This document shows, one piece after another, positions 8,047-17,370 of a stretch of 64,000 nucleotides of DNA (positions are counted from its first letter, which is position 1; every line of letters starts with the position of its first letter). The notes beneath the pieces are model-generated. The model ran no database searches. It saw only the letters and a program-made list of their open reading frames with translations, and had not been told where the DNA came from. The stretch is from FACHB-1406 sp034189065 (GTDB taxonomy: Bacteria > Cyanobacteriota > Cyanobacteriia > Cyanobacteriales > Spirulinaceae). The position numbers were made by a program, and so were the translations under genes. Location: assembly GCA_034189065.1 (NCBI GenBank), contig JAXHVQ010000008.1:15650-79649 (forward strand), read 5' to 3'.

Positions 8047-9993
8047 TTAACCATTTCCAAGAACTCGACCGGCATTAAAAATCGCCAGCAACGCAACGCC
8101 AACATCGGCAAAGACCGCTTCCCACAAAGTCGCCAACCCCATCGCTCCCAAAGCAATGAATAGCCCTTTCACCGCCAGTGCTAGCACGATGTTCTGCCAA
8201 ACGATACGACGAGTTTTACGAGCAATTTGAATGGCTTCTGCCACCTTGGATGGGGCATCAGTCATAATAACAACGTCGGCGGTTTCAATGGCAGCATCAG
8301 AACCGAGTCCGCCCATCGCAATTCCCACATCAGCTCTCGCGATCGCGGGCGCGTCGTTAATCCCATCGCCTACAAAGGCGACTTTGCCCTGGGTTTGACG
8401 GGCGCGGTGCAAAACTTCTTCTAGGGCGCTTACCTTATCTTCGGGCAAAAGTTCGGCACGATAGCGATCGAGTCCCAAGTTTCGGGCAATGCGATCGGCG
8501 ACAGATTGATTGTCCCCGGTGAGCATGACGGTTTCAATCCCTTGCATCCGTAACCCTTGAATCGCTGCCGCTGCGTCTTCTTTTAATTCGTCAGCAATGA
8601 TAATGCGTCCGCTATATTGTCCGTCGATGGCAAAATGAGCCACTGTTCCCTCGACAACGCAGACATCGTGGGGAATCTTTTCTCGATGGAGCAGGCGATC
8701 GTTTCCGGCCAAAACGACGCGATCGCCGACGAGAGCGCGAATGCCACATCCCGAAATTTCTTCGTAGTCTCGTACCACCGACTCGTCAATAGACTTCCCG
8801 TAGGCTTCTCGGATCGATTGGGCAATGGGATGATGGGAGTGAGATTCGACTGTTGCTGCCAACTCTAACAATTCGGCATTGGCGAGTCCATTTTGCGCGA
8901 TCGCTTCAGCGACGTTAAAGTTGCCCTTTGTCAGCGTCCCCGTCTTATCAAAAACCACCGTTTTAACGTTCGTTAGTGCGTCGAGAAAAGTCGATCCCTT
9001 CACTAAAATCCCCCGTTTTGCCGCACCTCCCACGCCGCCAAAGTAGCCCAGGGGAATGCTAATTACCAAACCGCAAGGGCAGGAAATCACCAACAATACT
9101 AATGCTCGATACGCCCACTCTGCATGGGTTGCATTGCGAAGAAACAACGGTGGGAGCAGCGCGACAGCTAGGGAAAGAATCACCACGACGGGCGTGTAGA
9201 ACCGAGCAAAACGAGTCATAAATTTCTCAGTTTTTGCCTTCTTGCTACTCGCATTTTCAACAAGGTTAAGAATTTTAGAAATCGACGATTCTTCAAACCG
9301 TTTTGTCACTTGTAAGGTCAGTACGCCCGATTGGTTTATTGAACCTGCCAGTACCCCATCGCCGGTTCTAACAGTGCGGGGAACAGATTCTCCCGTTAAG
9401 GCTGAGGTATCAACCCGAGAGTTTCCTTCCAAAATCTCGCCGTCTAGAGGAATTTTTTCTCCCGGTTTCACGACAATAAGGTCTCCCACATTAACCGTTT
9501 CAGGGGAGACTGCTTTCACCGCGCCGTCAACTTTTAAATTAGCTGTATCCGGGCGAACTTCTAGCAGGGATTTAATGGAGCGACGAGAGCGGCCGACGGA
9601 GTAGTCTTGAAAGAGTTCGCCGATTCGGTAGAATAGCATGACCCCGATTGCTTCGGGGAGTTTATGAATGGCGATCGCGCCGACCGTTGCCACAGTCATT
9701 AAAAAGTTTTCGTCAAAGATTCGACCTCTCAGAATATTACGTCCAGCCGCTTTCAGTACCGTCCAGCCACTTAATAAATAGGCTGGAATGAAGATCGCGT
9801 ATTCGACGAAACTGTAAGGCGTGCGATGTAGATGTTCTTCAACAATTACCCCTAGTGTAAAGAGAATGATTATCAAAATAATGGGTAGAAGTTCTTTTTT
9901 GAGGTCGAATTCTTCTCCATGTTCGTGACTGTGGCTGTCTTCGTGATGGCAGCTACAACACCCTGCTGCGGGTTCTGACTTGACTGTACTCAT
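8047..9993 (-). CDS. P-type heavy-metal ATPase (Zn/Cd/Co class, no HMA domain)
   Basis: 648 residues. Inner-membrane pump of the P1B class. The transmembrane metal site is ISCPCGLVIS (about residue 306), the phosphorylated Asp is in FDKTGTLTKG (about 345), and the hinge GDGINDAPAIARADVGIAMG (about 541) is complete. The HP motif is present in ESHSHHPIA. The usual N-terminal HMA domain is missing; instead the first 30 residues are Cys/His-rich (CCSCHHEDSHSHEHGEE), a likely metal-binding tail. The CPC motif points to Zn, Cd or Co rather than Mn. No SmtB/ArsR regulator gene is adjacent, but a Zur-like inverted repeat lies 76 bases upstream (10069-10083). Confidence 0.92.
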   Translation of the reverse strand: MSTVKSEPAAGCCSCHHEDSHSHEHGEEFDLKKELLPIILIIILFTLGVIVEEHLHRTPYSFVEYAIFIPAYLLSGWTVLKAAGRNILRGRIFDENFLMTVATVGAIAIHKLPEAIGVMLFYRIGELFQDYSVGRSRRSIKSLLEVRPDTANLKVDGAVKAVSPETVNVGDLIVVKPGEKIPLDGEILEGNSRVDTSALTGESVPRTVRTGDGVLAGSINQSGVLTLQVTKRFEESSISKILNLVENASSKKAKTEKFMTRFARFYTPVVVILSLAVALLPPLFLRNATHAEWAYRALVLLVISCPCGLVISIPLGYFGGVGGAAKRGILVKGSTFLDALTNVKTVVFDKTGTLTKGNFNVAEAIAQNGLANAELLELAATVESHSHHPIAQSIREAYGKSIDESVVRDYEEISGCGIRALVGDRVVLAGNDRLLHREKIPHDVCVVEGTVAHFAIDGQYSGRIIIADELKEDAAAAIQGLRMQGIETVMLTGDNQSVADRIARNLGLDRYRAELLPEDKVSALEEVLHRARQTQGKVAFVGDGINDAPAIARADVGIAMGGLGSDAAIETADVVIMTDAPSKVAEAIQIARKTRRIVWQNIVLALAVKGLFIALGAMGLATLWEAVFADVGVALLAIFNAGRVLGNG

Positions 9994-10068
9994 TTCTATC
10001 TTATCGACTATTTAATATTTGAACATCTTTCCCTACGTCATAACAGAAAAAGAAGTTTTTGTCTAATT

Positions 10069-10083
10069 TGAAAATAGTTATCA
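10069..10083. promoter_or_regulatory. Zur/Fur-like 7-1-7 inverted repeat upstream of the P-ATPase
   Basis: TGAAAATAGTTATCA matches the cyanobacterial Zur-box consensus TGATAATNATTATCA, as I remember it, at 12 of 14 defined positions. It lies 76 bases before the start of the metal ATPase gene. Binding is inferred from sequence likeness only. Confidence 0.4.
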
Positions 10084-10123
10084 TTCTTGTCTAGCTTTGT
10101 TAGGTTGAGTAGAGTACCTGAAC

Positions 10124-10236
10124 TAATGAATAATGAATAATGAATAGTGAATAATGAATAATGAATAGTGAATAATGAATAATGAATAGTGAATAATGAC
10201 CAATGACCAATGACTAATGACTAATGACCAATGACT
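10124..10236. repeat. STRR tract (AATGAAT / AATAGTG / CAATGAC heptads)
   Basis: About 16 heptad-type units: taatgaa and tagtgaa alternating, then caatgac/taatgac. It fills the gap between the P-ATPase upstream region and the end of ruvA. Confidence 0.9.
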
Positions 10237-10239
10237 AAT

Positions 10240-10863
10240 TTACTGACTTAACCACTCGATCGCGCGCCGAATCCATTCTTCAGGGGAAGTGTTTTTTAAT
10301 AAAAGATCGTCCTTACTTAATGCCGAAAGTGCCTGCTCGATCTCTTGATTTTCATATCCCAAAGCTAATAACGTCATTTCCACATCTTCAAAAGCTGCCA
10401 TTGCCGGCGCTGCTTTATCCGAAGTGCGAACGCCGGACAGTTGTCGCCACTGAGACAATTTAGTTTTCAATTCTAAGGCAATGCGTTCGGCTGTTTTTTT
10501 GCCCACGCCGGGAGTTTTAGATAAAGTGCGAATATTGCCCGTCACAATAGCTTGGACGAGGGTTTCAATTCCCAAGGTATCGACAAGCGCGATCGCGAGT
10601 TGCGCGCCAATGCCGCTAACGCCAACTAACTGGCGAAATAAATCCCGTTCTGCCGCAGTCGCAAAGCCGTATAAAATTGGTACTTCTTCGCGAACTTGTA
10701 AATGGACAAAAACTTGAATTTCTGTATCAATTGAAACTTGTCTGGCAAAGCGAGAAGGAATTTGAACTTCATAACCGACGTAGTTGATTTCTACAATCAG
10801 AACAATCCGATTATTAAGTCCTTTAATTATTTCTACCGTTTGTCCTTTGAGATAGCCGATCAT
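10240..10863 (-). CDS. ruvA: Holliday junction DNA helicase subunit RuvA
   Basis: 207 residues, normal length. RuvA binds the Holliday junction as a tetramer and loads RuvB for branch migration. The N-terminal OB domain starts MIGYLKGQTVEI, followed by the helix-hairpin-helix motifs (LVGVSGIGAQLAIAL and LSKTPGVGKKTAERIALEL). The C-terminal RuvB-binding domain is present (AFEDVEMTLLALGYENQEI). No ruvB or ruvC nearby. Confidence 0.96.
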   Translation of the reverse strand: MIGYLKGQTVEIIKGLNNRIVLIVEINYVGYEVQIPSRFARQVSIDTEIQVFVHLQVREEVPILYGFATAAERDLFRQLVGVSGIGAQLAIALVDTLGIETLVQAIVTGNIRTLSKTPGVGKKTAERIALELKTKLSQWRQLSGVRTSDKAAPAMAAFEDVEMTLLALGYENQEIEQALSALSKDDLLLKNTSPEEWIRRAIEWLSQ

Positions 10864-11017
10864 TTTGAGCTTTTTGTTGATTTTTGGTTATTTATCAATT
10901 AATAGTTTAAATTGACAAATAATAACTATTTCCTGAATCTAAAACTTTTTTATTTGCGAAGAAATCAATCGTAAATTTTCCTCGGTCTAAATCCTCTTTC
11001 TTCTTTTAACTGGAAGT

Positions 11018-11068
11018 CATTATTCATTATTCATTATTCATTATTCATTATTCATTATTCATTATTCA
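11018..11068. repeat. STRR tract (CATTATT heptads)
   Basis: Seven near-perfect heptads (cattatt). The tract runs directly into the stop codon of the Uma2-like gene at 11066. Confidence 0.9.
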
Positions 11069-11506
11069 CAAACCAATATAGCTCGACCTTTGAGTTTTCG
11101 AGGTAACATCCACTTCAATCGCCAAATCCGGCGGCGGATCGACCGATAAATCAATGCGGTCTTTGCCTATCATTGTTTGATGATTTTGGATGTAAAAGCA
11201 TTCATCAGGTTCTATGCCATAACCTATTTCTTGATGTTTAAACGTTGTAGAACCAAAGCACTCGCAGTCTAGCTCTAATTCTTCTAATACAATTTTAACG
11301 AGGTCGCCAATTATCGATTTTTCTCGCTCGTGCTTGGGAAGAGGCATCCGAATTTCTAGGTTTTTTTGGCTATAGGCAATGCGAGAGGACCGTTGTTCGC
11401 CCAGCTCATTTAAAATTTGTTCAAATTCCGACCAATCGACATTATGAATTAGCAATCGCTGACCGGGGGGAACGTCGAGTTGTCGGAATTGGAGAGTGAC
11501 AGGCAT
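11066..11506 (-). CDS. Uma2-family (DUF820) nuclease-like protein, C-terminally truncated
   Basis: 147 residues from the ATG at 11506, preceded by AAAGGA; an ATG 21 bases further upstream (11527) also fits. Uma2/DUF820 proteins have a PD-(D/E)XK nuclease-like fold and are expanded in cyanobacteria; function is poorly known. The core VDPPPDLAIEVDVTSKTQ is intact with the E..D...K residues, but the protein ends a few residues later (RSSYIGL). Family members normally continue for 40-60 residues with a V.E.WIYD segment. The stop codon lies at the edge of a CATTATT repeat tract, so repeat growth or a deletion there probably removed the 3' end. Likely a decaying gene. Confidence 0.75.
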   Translation of the reverse strand: MPVTLQFRQLDVPPGQRLLIHNVDWSEFEQILNELGEQRSSRIAYSQKNLEIRMPLPKHEREKSIIGDLVKIVLEELELDCECFGSTTFKHQEIGYGIEPDECFYIQNHQTMIGKDRIDLSVDPPPDLAIEVDVTSKTQRSSYIGL

Positions 11507-11565
11507 TTTAAAATTGTCCTTTATCATTCATCTTTTGTTTCTCGTTGCTGAGAAGCGATCGCGGG

Positions 11566-12318
11566 TTAGGTCAAAAACCCAAAATGCTGTAAACCTTCTA
11601 GAATACCACCCGCATAGTGCGATCGCGCGAAATAAACACCGCGACTGGAATTTTCGTCGTACCACTGCCGCAATTCTGCCATCGCATTGCCCACAATAAT
11701 CCCTCGCAACTCCTCAACGCTAAACAAAGCAATATCATTGCCCGAATCGCCGCAAACAACGGTATTATGGCGATAAAAGCCCCACTTCTTGCGCAAAAAT
11801 TGGACGGCTAAGCCTTTATTGCCCTTAATGGGCAAAATGTCAAGATCGCGCCCTCCACTATAAACAATTTGAATATCGAGACCTTTTTCGATTAAACTCG
11901 ACTTAAGCTGGGGAATGACCCATTCTGCGGCTTGTGGGTCAAGGAAATAACTGACTTTGAACGGTCCTTGTTCTGAGGACGGTTGGGGAGTTAGTTGTTG
12001 TTCTTTTGCCCCCGTCGCCACAATTGTATCGCGATTCCAACCTTGACCGAGAAGTTTCGACCATTCGGAATCGATCGCGTCGCCGTCGGGATCGGGATAG
12101 ATCGCGGTTCCCACCGAAGCGACTAAAGCATCGGGATGGAGTAAAATTTGCTTGGCTATTAGTTCTCGGTATAGAAATCGCGATCGCCCTGTTGCATAGA
12201 CAATTTTGCTTCCCCAGTCGTAGCGATGGCGACTCAGGCGTTGGTTTAGGGTTTTGAGGGCAGCGCGATCGCCTACTAAGGTATTATCTAAATCGGTTAC
12301 AAATAAAAAAGAAGTCAC
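11566..12318 (-). CDS. spp: Sucrose-phosphate phosphatase (HAD superfamily)
   Basis: 250 residues, the usual length of the cyanobacterial enzyme. Removes phosphate from sucrose-6-phosphate, the last step of sucrose synthesis, used here as an osmolyte. HAD motif I is VTDLDNTLVGD (residues 7-17), motif II YATGRS, motif III Lys in LDILPIKGNKGLAVQFL, and motif IV CGDSGNDIALF. The Cof-type cap region lies between. No sucrose-phosphate synthase gene is in the window; the gene is unlinked. Confidence 0.88.
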   Translation of the reverse strand: MTSFLFVTDLDNTLVGDRAALKTLNQRLSRHRYDWGSKIVYATGRSRFLYRELIAKQILLHPDALVASVGTAIYPDPDGDAIDSEWSKLLGQGWNRDTIVATGAKEQQLTPQPSSEQGPFKVSYFLDPQAAEWVIPQLKSSLIEKGLDIQIVYSGGRDLDILPIKGNKGLAVQFLRKKWGFYRHNTVVCGDSGNDIALFSVEELRGIIVGNAMAELRQWYDENSSRGVYFARSHYAGGILEGLQHFGFLT

Positions 12319-12448
12319 GGGAAGTTTTCAACATAAGAGCAATTGCACTGCCGTATTATACAGTTTTGAGAGATTCGCTCAATGAGTCATTGGGTAAATT
12401 AGGTATTGGGTTTTGGATTTTGAGGTTCTTGGCACTCCGAGGTTTCCT

Positions 12449-12515
12449 AATGACAAATGACAAATGACAAATGACTAATGACTAATGACTAATGACTAAT
12501 GACACATGACTAATG
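12449..12515. repeat. STRR tract (AATGACA / AATGACT heptads)
   Basis: Nine heptad units running directly up to the start codon of the first gene of the glycan cluster at 12513. The repeat may occupy the 5' leader and ribosome-binding region of that gene. Confidence 0.9.
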
Positions 12516-13475
12516 TTAAAAGAAACCCTTCTCAATTCCCTCGCCGATCTCGTCGCCAGTAACGCCAATGCCGAACGAATATTGTGCGGTTTTTGTGCTA
12601 ATTCTTTTGCCCGCGATCGACTCAAGTTAAGCGCGATCGCCTACCGCTACATTTCTAAGTTAGACCAGCCTAAATTCCGTATCGCCCAGCTCGACGGGTA
12701 TAAAATGTGGGTAAATATTGCGGAATATCAAGGATTATTTCTCTACTTTTTTCGCCAACAACTCGAACCCGCCTCTACCAAACTCGCCTCTCTCCTCCTG
12801 CATCCCGGCGATACTTGTATCGATGCGGGGGCAAATTTAGGAAGTTATACCTTTTTAATGGCGAGTCGAGTCGGCGATCGCGGCCGAGTTTACGCCTTTG
12901 AACCCCAACCCAAGTTATACAAAACCCTCTTAGATTCCATCGATCTAAATGGCTTCAATAAAATCATCATACCAGACTCGCGCGCCCTTAGCGATCGCTC
13001 CGGTCAAACGCTAAAAATATACCTTTCCGAAGATATTCGCAACTCCGGCATTTCATCTAAAATCCGCTACGGAGATTTCTTAGACGAAAATTGCTTTATT
13101 GAAACACAAACCGTCGCCCTCAACGACTACTGGAAAGAGCAACAAATCGAGCAATGTCATCTTCTTAAAATTGACGTAGAAGGAGCAGAGCGAGATGTTC
13201 TTCAAGGCGCGATCGACCTCCTCAAAAACCAACGCATTCACTATCTCCTCGTCGAACAAGCCGCCCATAGCGAAGCTCATCGCATTCTCAACTCCTGCGG
13301 CTATCGCGGTTGGAAAATCAACGAACTAAACCAAACTTTAACGCCCGAACAAAACGTCGAAAGGGGTAGTTTTGGCAATCACCTCTTTGTTAGTCCAGCT
13401 CGAATTAAATCTTTTACAAACTGCTGTTCTCAATGGCTCAAAACCTCTACCCAAATTCCCCTCTCAACATCTTAA
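12513..13475 (+). CDS. FkbM-family methyltransferase
   Basis: 320 residues. SAM-dependent O-methyltransferase, probably acting on a sugar in this cluster. The SAM-binding motif is CIDAGANLGSYTFLMASRV (about residues 107-125) followed by VYAFEPQPKLY; the second conserved block is LKIDVEGAERDVLQGA. The start codon abuts an AATGACT repeat tract and no clear Shine-Dalgarno is seen. First gene of a tight seven-gene run. Its 3' end overlaps the next gene by 43 bases, or by 1 base (TAATG) if that gene begins at 13475. Confidence 0.85.
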   Translation: MLKETLLNSLADLVASNANAERILCGFCANSFARDRLKLSAIAYRYISKLDQPKFRIAQLDGYKMWVNIAEYQGLFLYFFRQQLEPASTKLASLLLHPGDTCIDAGANLGSYTFLMASRVGDRGRVYAFEPQPKLYKTLLDSIDLNGFNKIIIPDSRALSDRSGQTLKIYLSEDIRNSGISSKIRYGDFLDENCFIETQTVALNDYWKEQQIEQCHLLKIDVEGAERDVLQGAIDLLKNQRIHYLLVEQAAHSEAHRILNSCGYRGWKINELNQTLTPEQNVERGSFGNHLFVSPARIKSFTNCCSQWLKTSTQIPLSTS

Positions 13476-14620
13476 TGGTCTTGCATATGCCCTGGAATCG
13501 TAACTTAGGCGGTTCCCGCGTTCAACTGGAACTTGCCGAAGAATTTCGAGCAATGGGACATAATGTTGAGAAATTTGACTATAACGACGCTTTTCCCCAT
13601 AGCAACTCCTCCATTATTGCAAACTTAACCCGTCCCAGTTTCTCCGCCAAAGCTAAAACCTTTGTTCGCGCAAACGCCCATCGCTTCGACATTATCGACG
13701 CACACCAAGGCAATCTCCCTTTCTCCAAAACCGACTTAAACTTCAAAGGATTGCTCGTCGCGCGTTCCGTAGGCTTATACGCCTTATACGAAGAGTTTTT
13801 CCAACTCGAACGCCGTCACTTCCCCCCAAAAAACTGGAAACTCAGACTTTACAACTCTCTCTTTCGCTTGCGACAAACCCGCGAATATCCTTTTTATTTC
13901 CGCAGCTTACAAGGGTGCGATATTATCAACCTTCCTAACCACGACGAACTCATTTATGTCCGCGACGTTTTAGGAATAGAAGATAAAGCCTTTGTTTTTC
14001 CATTTGGCTTGTCGAAACAACGGCAAGTGGATTTCGCAAAAGCCAGACAACCCGCCGCATTGAGATTAGCAAAACCCACCGTTGCCTTTATTGGCACTTG
14101 GGGAACGCGCAAAGGTTCGCGCGATTGGAAAGAAATCGTTAAACGAGTTAGACAACAGATTCCCAACGTTCGCTTTAAACTGTTAGGAACGGGATTAAGT
14201 GTAAAAGCAGTTTTAGCCGATTTAGAAGGAGTTGAAGATGCCGTCGATATTATCCCCAACTACGACAGTTGCCAACTTCCAGAATTATTAAGTAATGTTA
14301 CCGTCGGCGCTTTTCCCAGTTATATCGAAGGATTCGGCTTTGCCGTCCTCGAAAAACTCGCCTGCGGTATTCCAACCATAGCCTATGATGTTCCCGGCCC
14401 GAGGGAAACATTAGGTTACTTCGACGACTCCTTTCGGGTAACGCCGGGGGACGCAGAACAGTTTAGCCGTCGGTTAGTCGAACTTTTACAGCAAAATGAA
14501 ACCGCGTACGCGCAACTTTCTCAGTATTGCATCGAAGTCGCACAAAAATTTTCTTGGGATAAGATCGCTTCGGAGACCCTTGCGGTGTACTCTAAGTATT
14601 TAGAGCGACAGCAAAGATAA
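13433..14620 (+). CDS. Family 4 glycosyltransferase
   Basis: 395 residues, GT-B fold. The N-terminal strand LNILMVLHMPWNRNLGGSR and the C-terminal donor site (FIGTWGTRKGSRDW and the E-x7-E motif in PSYIEGFGFAVLEKLACGIP) are typical of retaining GT4 enzymes. Starting at 13433 keeps the whole first beta strand; the ATG at 13475 would form a TAATG overlap with the upstream stop but would clip that strand, so I prefer 13433. Donor and acceptor sugars cannot be told. Confidence 0.87.
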   Translation: MAQNLYPNSPLNILMVLHMPWNRNLGGSRVQLELAEEFRAMGHNVEKFDYNDAFPHSNSSIIANLTRPSFSAKAKTFVRANAHRFDIIDAHQGNLPFSKTDLNFKGLLVARSVGLYALYEEFFQLERRHFPPKNWKLRLYNSLFRLRQTREYPFYFRSLQGCDIINLPNHDELIYVRDVLGIEDKAFVFPFGLSKQRQVDFAKARQPAALRLAKPTVAFIGTWGTRKGSRDWKEIVKRVRQQIPNVRFKLLGTGLSVKAVLADLEGVEDAVDIIPNYDSCQLPELLSNVTVGAFPSYIEGFGFAVLEKLACGIPTIAYDVPGPRETLGYFDDSFRVTPGDAEQFSRRLVELLQQNETAYAQLSQYCIEVAQKFSWDKIASETLAVYSKYLERQQR

Positions 14621-14633
14621 ATTTGTCCTGGAT

Positions 14634-15476
14634 ATGACTGCGACTCCTTGTGAAATTCAGCTTAGCGTTGCCTTAGTCACCCGCAACCGTCCCGATAGCT
14701 TGGAACGGTGCTTGCACAGTTTGCGATCGCAAAGTATTCAACCGTTTGAAATTGTTATCTCCGACGATTCCGATCCTTCTGTTGCACCTTATACTGAAAA
14801 AGTTGCTCGCGCGTGTCAATGTCGCTATCTTCCCGGGCCCCGTCGCGGACTATACGCCAACCGCAACTTTTCCGCATTAGCTTGTCGGGGGACTCATATT
14901 CGCACGATGGATGACGATCATATCTTGCCCGAGGGACATCTCGAACAATGTTATACTGCTGTCGCTGCCGATCCTGACTCCATTTGGACGACTGGAGAAG
15001 TAGGGTATGTCAATGGTTCGTACTATGCAGAATCGGCAACCGCGCACCAACTTTGTCCTTCTGGCGTTGGGGAAGGAGTAAAAGATTTAGATAATAATTG
15101 GGCGATCGCAGATGGCTCTACAATCTATCCCAGAACCGTCTTCGATCGCGGATATCGAATGATTGAAGACTATCGCTACGGCTCGAGCTATCTGGAGTTT
15201 GGAGCTTATCTATACTATCATGGATTCCGCAGTCGTTGCGTCCGCAATGCCTACGTCGAACATTACGCCGACGAAAACACGATAAACCGGACTCAACCGG
15301 AAGCCGTTGCCAGCTACTTTTATGCCAGTTTATGTTTTAATTTTTACTTTCGTCGCAACTACATTTTATTAACTAAATACTGCCTTTTATATTCAACCCG
15401 ATTAGCCCAACATCAACCCTTAAGACGATTCCTACCCGAACTCGCGCGCAAAGTCAAACAACGCTGGCAAACTTAG
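14634..15476 (+). CDS. Family 2 glycosyltransferase
   Basis: 280 residues, GT-A fold. Opens with SVALVTRNRPDSLERCLHSL and IVISDDSDPS, then the metal-binding DxD-like motif RTMDDDHILP (about residue 100). No membrane segment, so it is a cytoplasmic or peripheral enzyme. Begins 13 bases after the preceding GT4 gene and ends 16 bases before the next FkbM gene, consistent with one transcript. Confidence 0.85.
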   Translation: MTATPCEIQLSVALVTRNRPDSLERCLHSLRSQSIQPFEIVISDDSDPSVAPYTEKVARACQCRYLPGPRRGLYANRNFSALACRGTHIRTMDDDHILPEGHLEQCYTAVAADPDSIWTTGEVGYVNGSYYAESATAHQLCPSGVGEGVKDLDNNWAIADGSTIYPRTVFDRGYRMIEDYRYGSSYLEFGAYLYYHGFRSRCVRNAYVEHYADENTINRTQPEAVASYFYASLCFNFYFRRNYILLTKYCLLYSTRLAQHQPLRRFLPELARKVKQRWQT

Positions 15477-15492
15477 AAAACATTCTTTTCTT

Positions 15493-16323
15493 ATGGATTC
15501 CACTCTTTCAACCCATCGTTTCAAAGAGTCTCTCAACTTCCTGCTTGCGAGAACCCCAAGTTGGTATGCCAAGATACTCAAAAGTCACAAAAATTGTAAC
15601 TTTGAGAAAGTTGCTTTTTTGAATTTAGTCCAAAATAACGATATTGTTGTCGAAGCCGGTGCTAATCGAGGATATTATACCTTACTTTTTTCCCATATCG
15701 TCGGCAAAAATGGAGAGGTTCATGGCTTTGAACCCGTTCCCCCAACCTTCAAACAACTTTCGCGACATCTTGCCCGCAACCAAGTTTTCGATAATATTCA
15801 TCTCAATAATCTAGCCGTCGGCGATTGTACCCAAAAGGTCAATATTCATCAGCCAGACGACGACGATGGACAATCTTCTCTCGTTATTCACAGTCACGGT
15901 TCTTGGGCAAACCGAAAAACTTTAACTCGCTACGAATGTAATATGACTAAATTAGATGATTATACTCGAAACCATCTTCCCAATAAATTAGACTTTATCA
16001 AATGCGATATTGAAGGCGCAGAATTACTCTTTCTGAAAGGAGCCACAGAAACCCTGAAGCGATATCATCCAATGATTTATTTAGAAGTGTGTTATCAATG
16101 GACAAAAGACTTTGACTATGAACCGAAGGACATCATTGAATTTCTTCGTCCATTGGGCTATTCTCATTTTTATTGGGTCGATCGCCAACTGCAAATGTTA
16201 AATAATCCCGAACGAGACCTAGCACGCGATCGCTTACCTGAGTCAGCGAATCTATTGTGTCTTATGTCCAAAAAACATAGTTCGCAAATTCATCGCTGGG
16301 GTGAGACTTCTAAATTTGTATGA
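15493..16323 (+). CDS. FkbM-family methyltransferase
   Basis: 276 residues. SAM motif VEAGANRGYYTLLFSHIVG with VHGFEPVPPTF, and the conserved KCDIEGAELLFLKGA. Second of three FkbM methyltransferases in the cluster. It differs clearly from its neighbours in sequence, so it is not a recent duplicate. Separated by 3 bases from the next gene. Confidence 0.85.
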   Translation: MDSTLSTHRFKESLNFLLARTPSWYAKILKSHKNCNFEKVAFLNLVQNNDIVVEAGANRGYYTLLFSHIVGKNGEVHGFEPVPPTFKQLSRHLARNQVFDNIHLNNLAVGDCTQKVNIHQPDDDDGQSSLVIHSHGSWANRKTLTRYECNMTKLDDYTRNHLPNKLDFIKCDIEGAELLFLKGATETLKRYHPMIYLEVCYQWTKDFDYEPKDIIEFLRPLGYSHFYWVDRQLQMLNNPERDLARDRLPESANLLCLMSKKHSSQIHRWGETSKFV

Positions 16324-16326
16324 ATT

Positions 16327-17367
16327 ATGCCTTTAGACAATACTAAAAATATGGACTCCTACTCAATCGAAAACATCCTCAAGAATACTCCAGTAACTTT
16401 AGTTAAAAAAGCTTCTTCTCTAAGACTCATCCACAAACTCTTTCCAAGTACCAATCGATTATACTTTGCAATCGAAAAGTACACAAAAAAAAAGGGATTA
16501 ATCGGCATACCTTGGGGAAAATATCAACTCCTCCTTCCTTCTCGCTGGCTCGACCGATTCTCCCTTAGCGATTTTATTTTTAAAGGTAAGGAAGCCACGC
16601 CAGAATTAGGGTTATTCCAAAATATTATTCCTGACTCGAAAAAAGAAACCATCGTTGATATCGGAGCTGCAATTGGATTATATACCTTACATCTGCGCCA
16701 GCATTCAAAAGCAAAAATTATCGCTTATGAACCTTCTCCTTTAGCTTTCGCCGTTTGTAAAAAAAATGTCGAAGTTAACGATTTAAAAGATATTGAAGTT
16801 AAGAATAAAGCTTGTGGCGATCGAAACGGAAGCATTTTTTTAGAAGTAGGCATTAATAGCTGCATTTCTTCAGACAAATCCAATAACAACCTACAAGAGA
16901 GTAAGCAAGTTGGAGATTTAGATGACATTGCCACTTTGACAAAAGAAAGTTGGACGAAACAGGAAGTCGAACTTGTAAAGCTCGAAGAAGATTTACAATT
17001 TGTTGAGCGAATTTCATTTATCAAAATCGATTGTGAAGGATTTGAATATAACATTTTGGCAGGTGCGAAGCGAATTATTGAAGAACACAGTCCCATCCTC
17101 TTTATTGAGTTACATCCTCAGTTCATTCAGTCTTACGGTCACAAAATCGAAGAAATTTGTGAATTGCTCAACCCTTACTATACTTTAGAATATTGGGATT
17201 TCCAGCAAGAAAGGAAAATGAATCGCTACACTCGTTTTTTAAGCCATTATTTTCCGCAAAAAGGATACAAATTTGCTTCAGAGACAGAAATGCTAGAAGC
17301 CACTGTCACCCCACCCATTCCAACGCAACTCTACCTCTTAGGATATCCAAAACCCACTTCGGTTTAA
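16327..17367 (+). CDS. FkbM-family methyltransferase
   Basis: 346 residues. SAM motif VDIGAAIGLYTLHLRQH with IIAYEPSPLAF, and KIDCEGFEYNILAGA. It has about 90 residues before the domain (containing IPWGKYQLLLPSRW) and is rich in Lys and Asn, with more AT-rich codons than the first genes of the cluster, so it may have been acquired separately. An internal ATG (residue 10) is an alternative start. Spacing to both neighbours is 3 bases. Confidence 0.83.
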   Translation: MPLDNTKNMDSYSIENILKNTPVTLVKKASSLRLIHKLFPSTNRLYFAIEKYTKKKGLIGIPWGKYQLLLPSRWLDRFSLSDFIFKGKEATPELGLFQNIIPDSKKETIVDIGAAIGLYTLHLRQHSKAKIIAYEPSPLAFAVCKKNVEVNDLKDIEVKNKACGDRNGSIFLEVGINSCISSDKSNNNLQESKQVGDLDDIATLTKESWTKQEVELVKLEEDLQFVERISFIKIDCEGFEYNILAGAKRIIEEHSPILFIELHPQFIQSYGHKIEEICELLNPYYTLEYWDFQQERKMNRYTRFLSHYFPQKGYKFASETEMLEATVTPPIPTQLYLLGYPKPTSV

Positions 17368-17370
17368 AAA

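Noticed and set aside
10124..11068. CRISPR array
   Set aside because: The units are contiguous heptads without unique spacers, so these are tandem repeats, not CRISPR.
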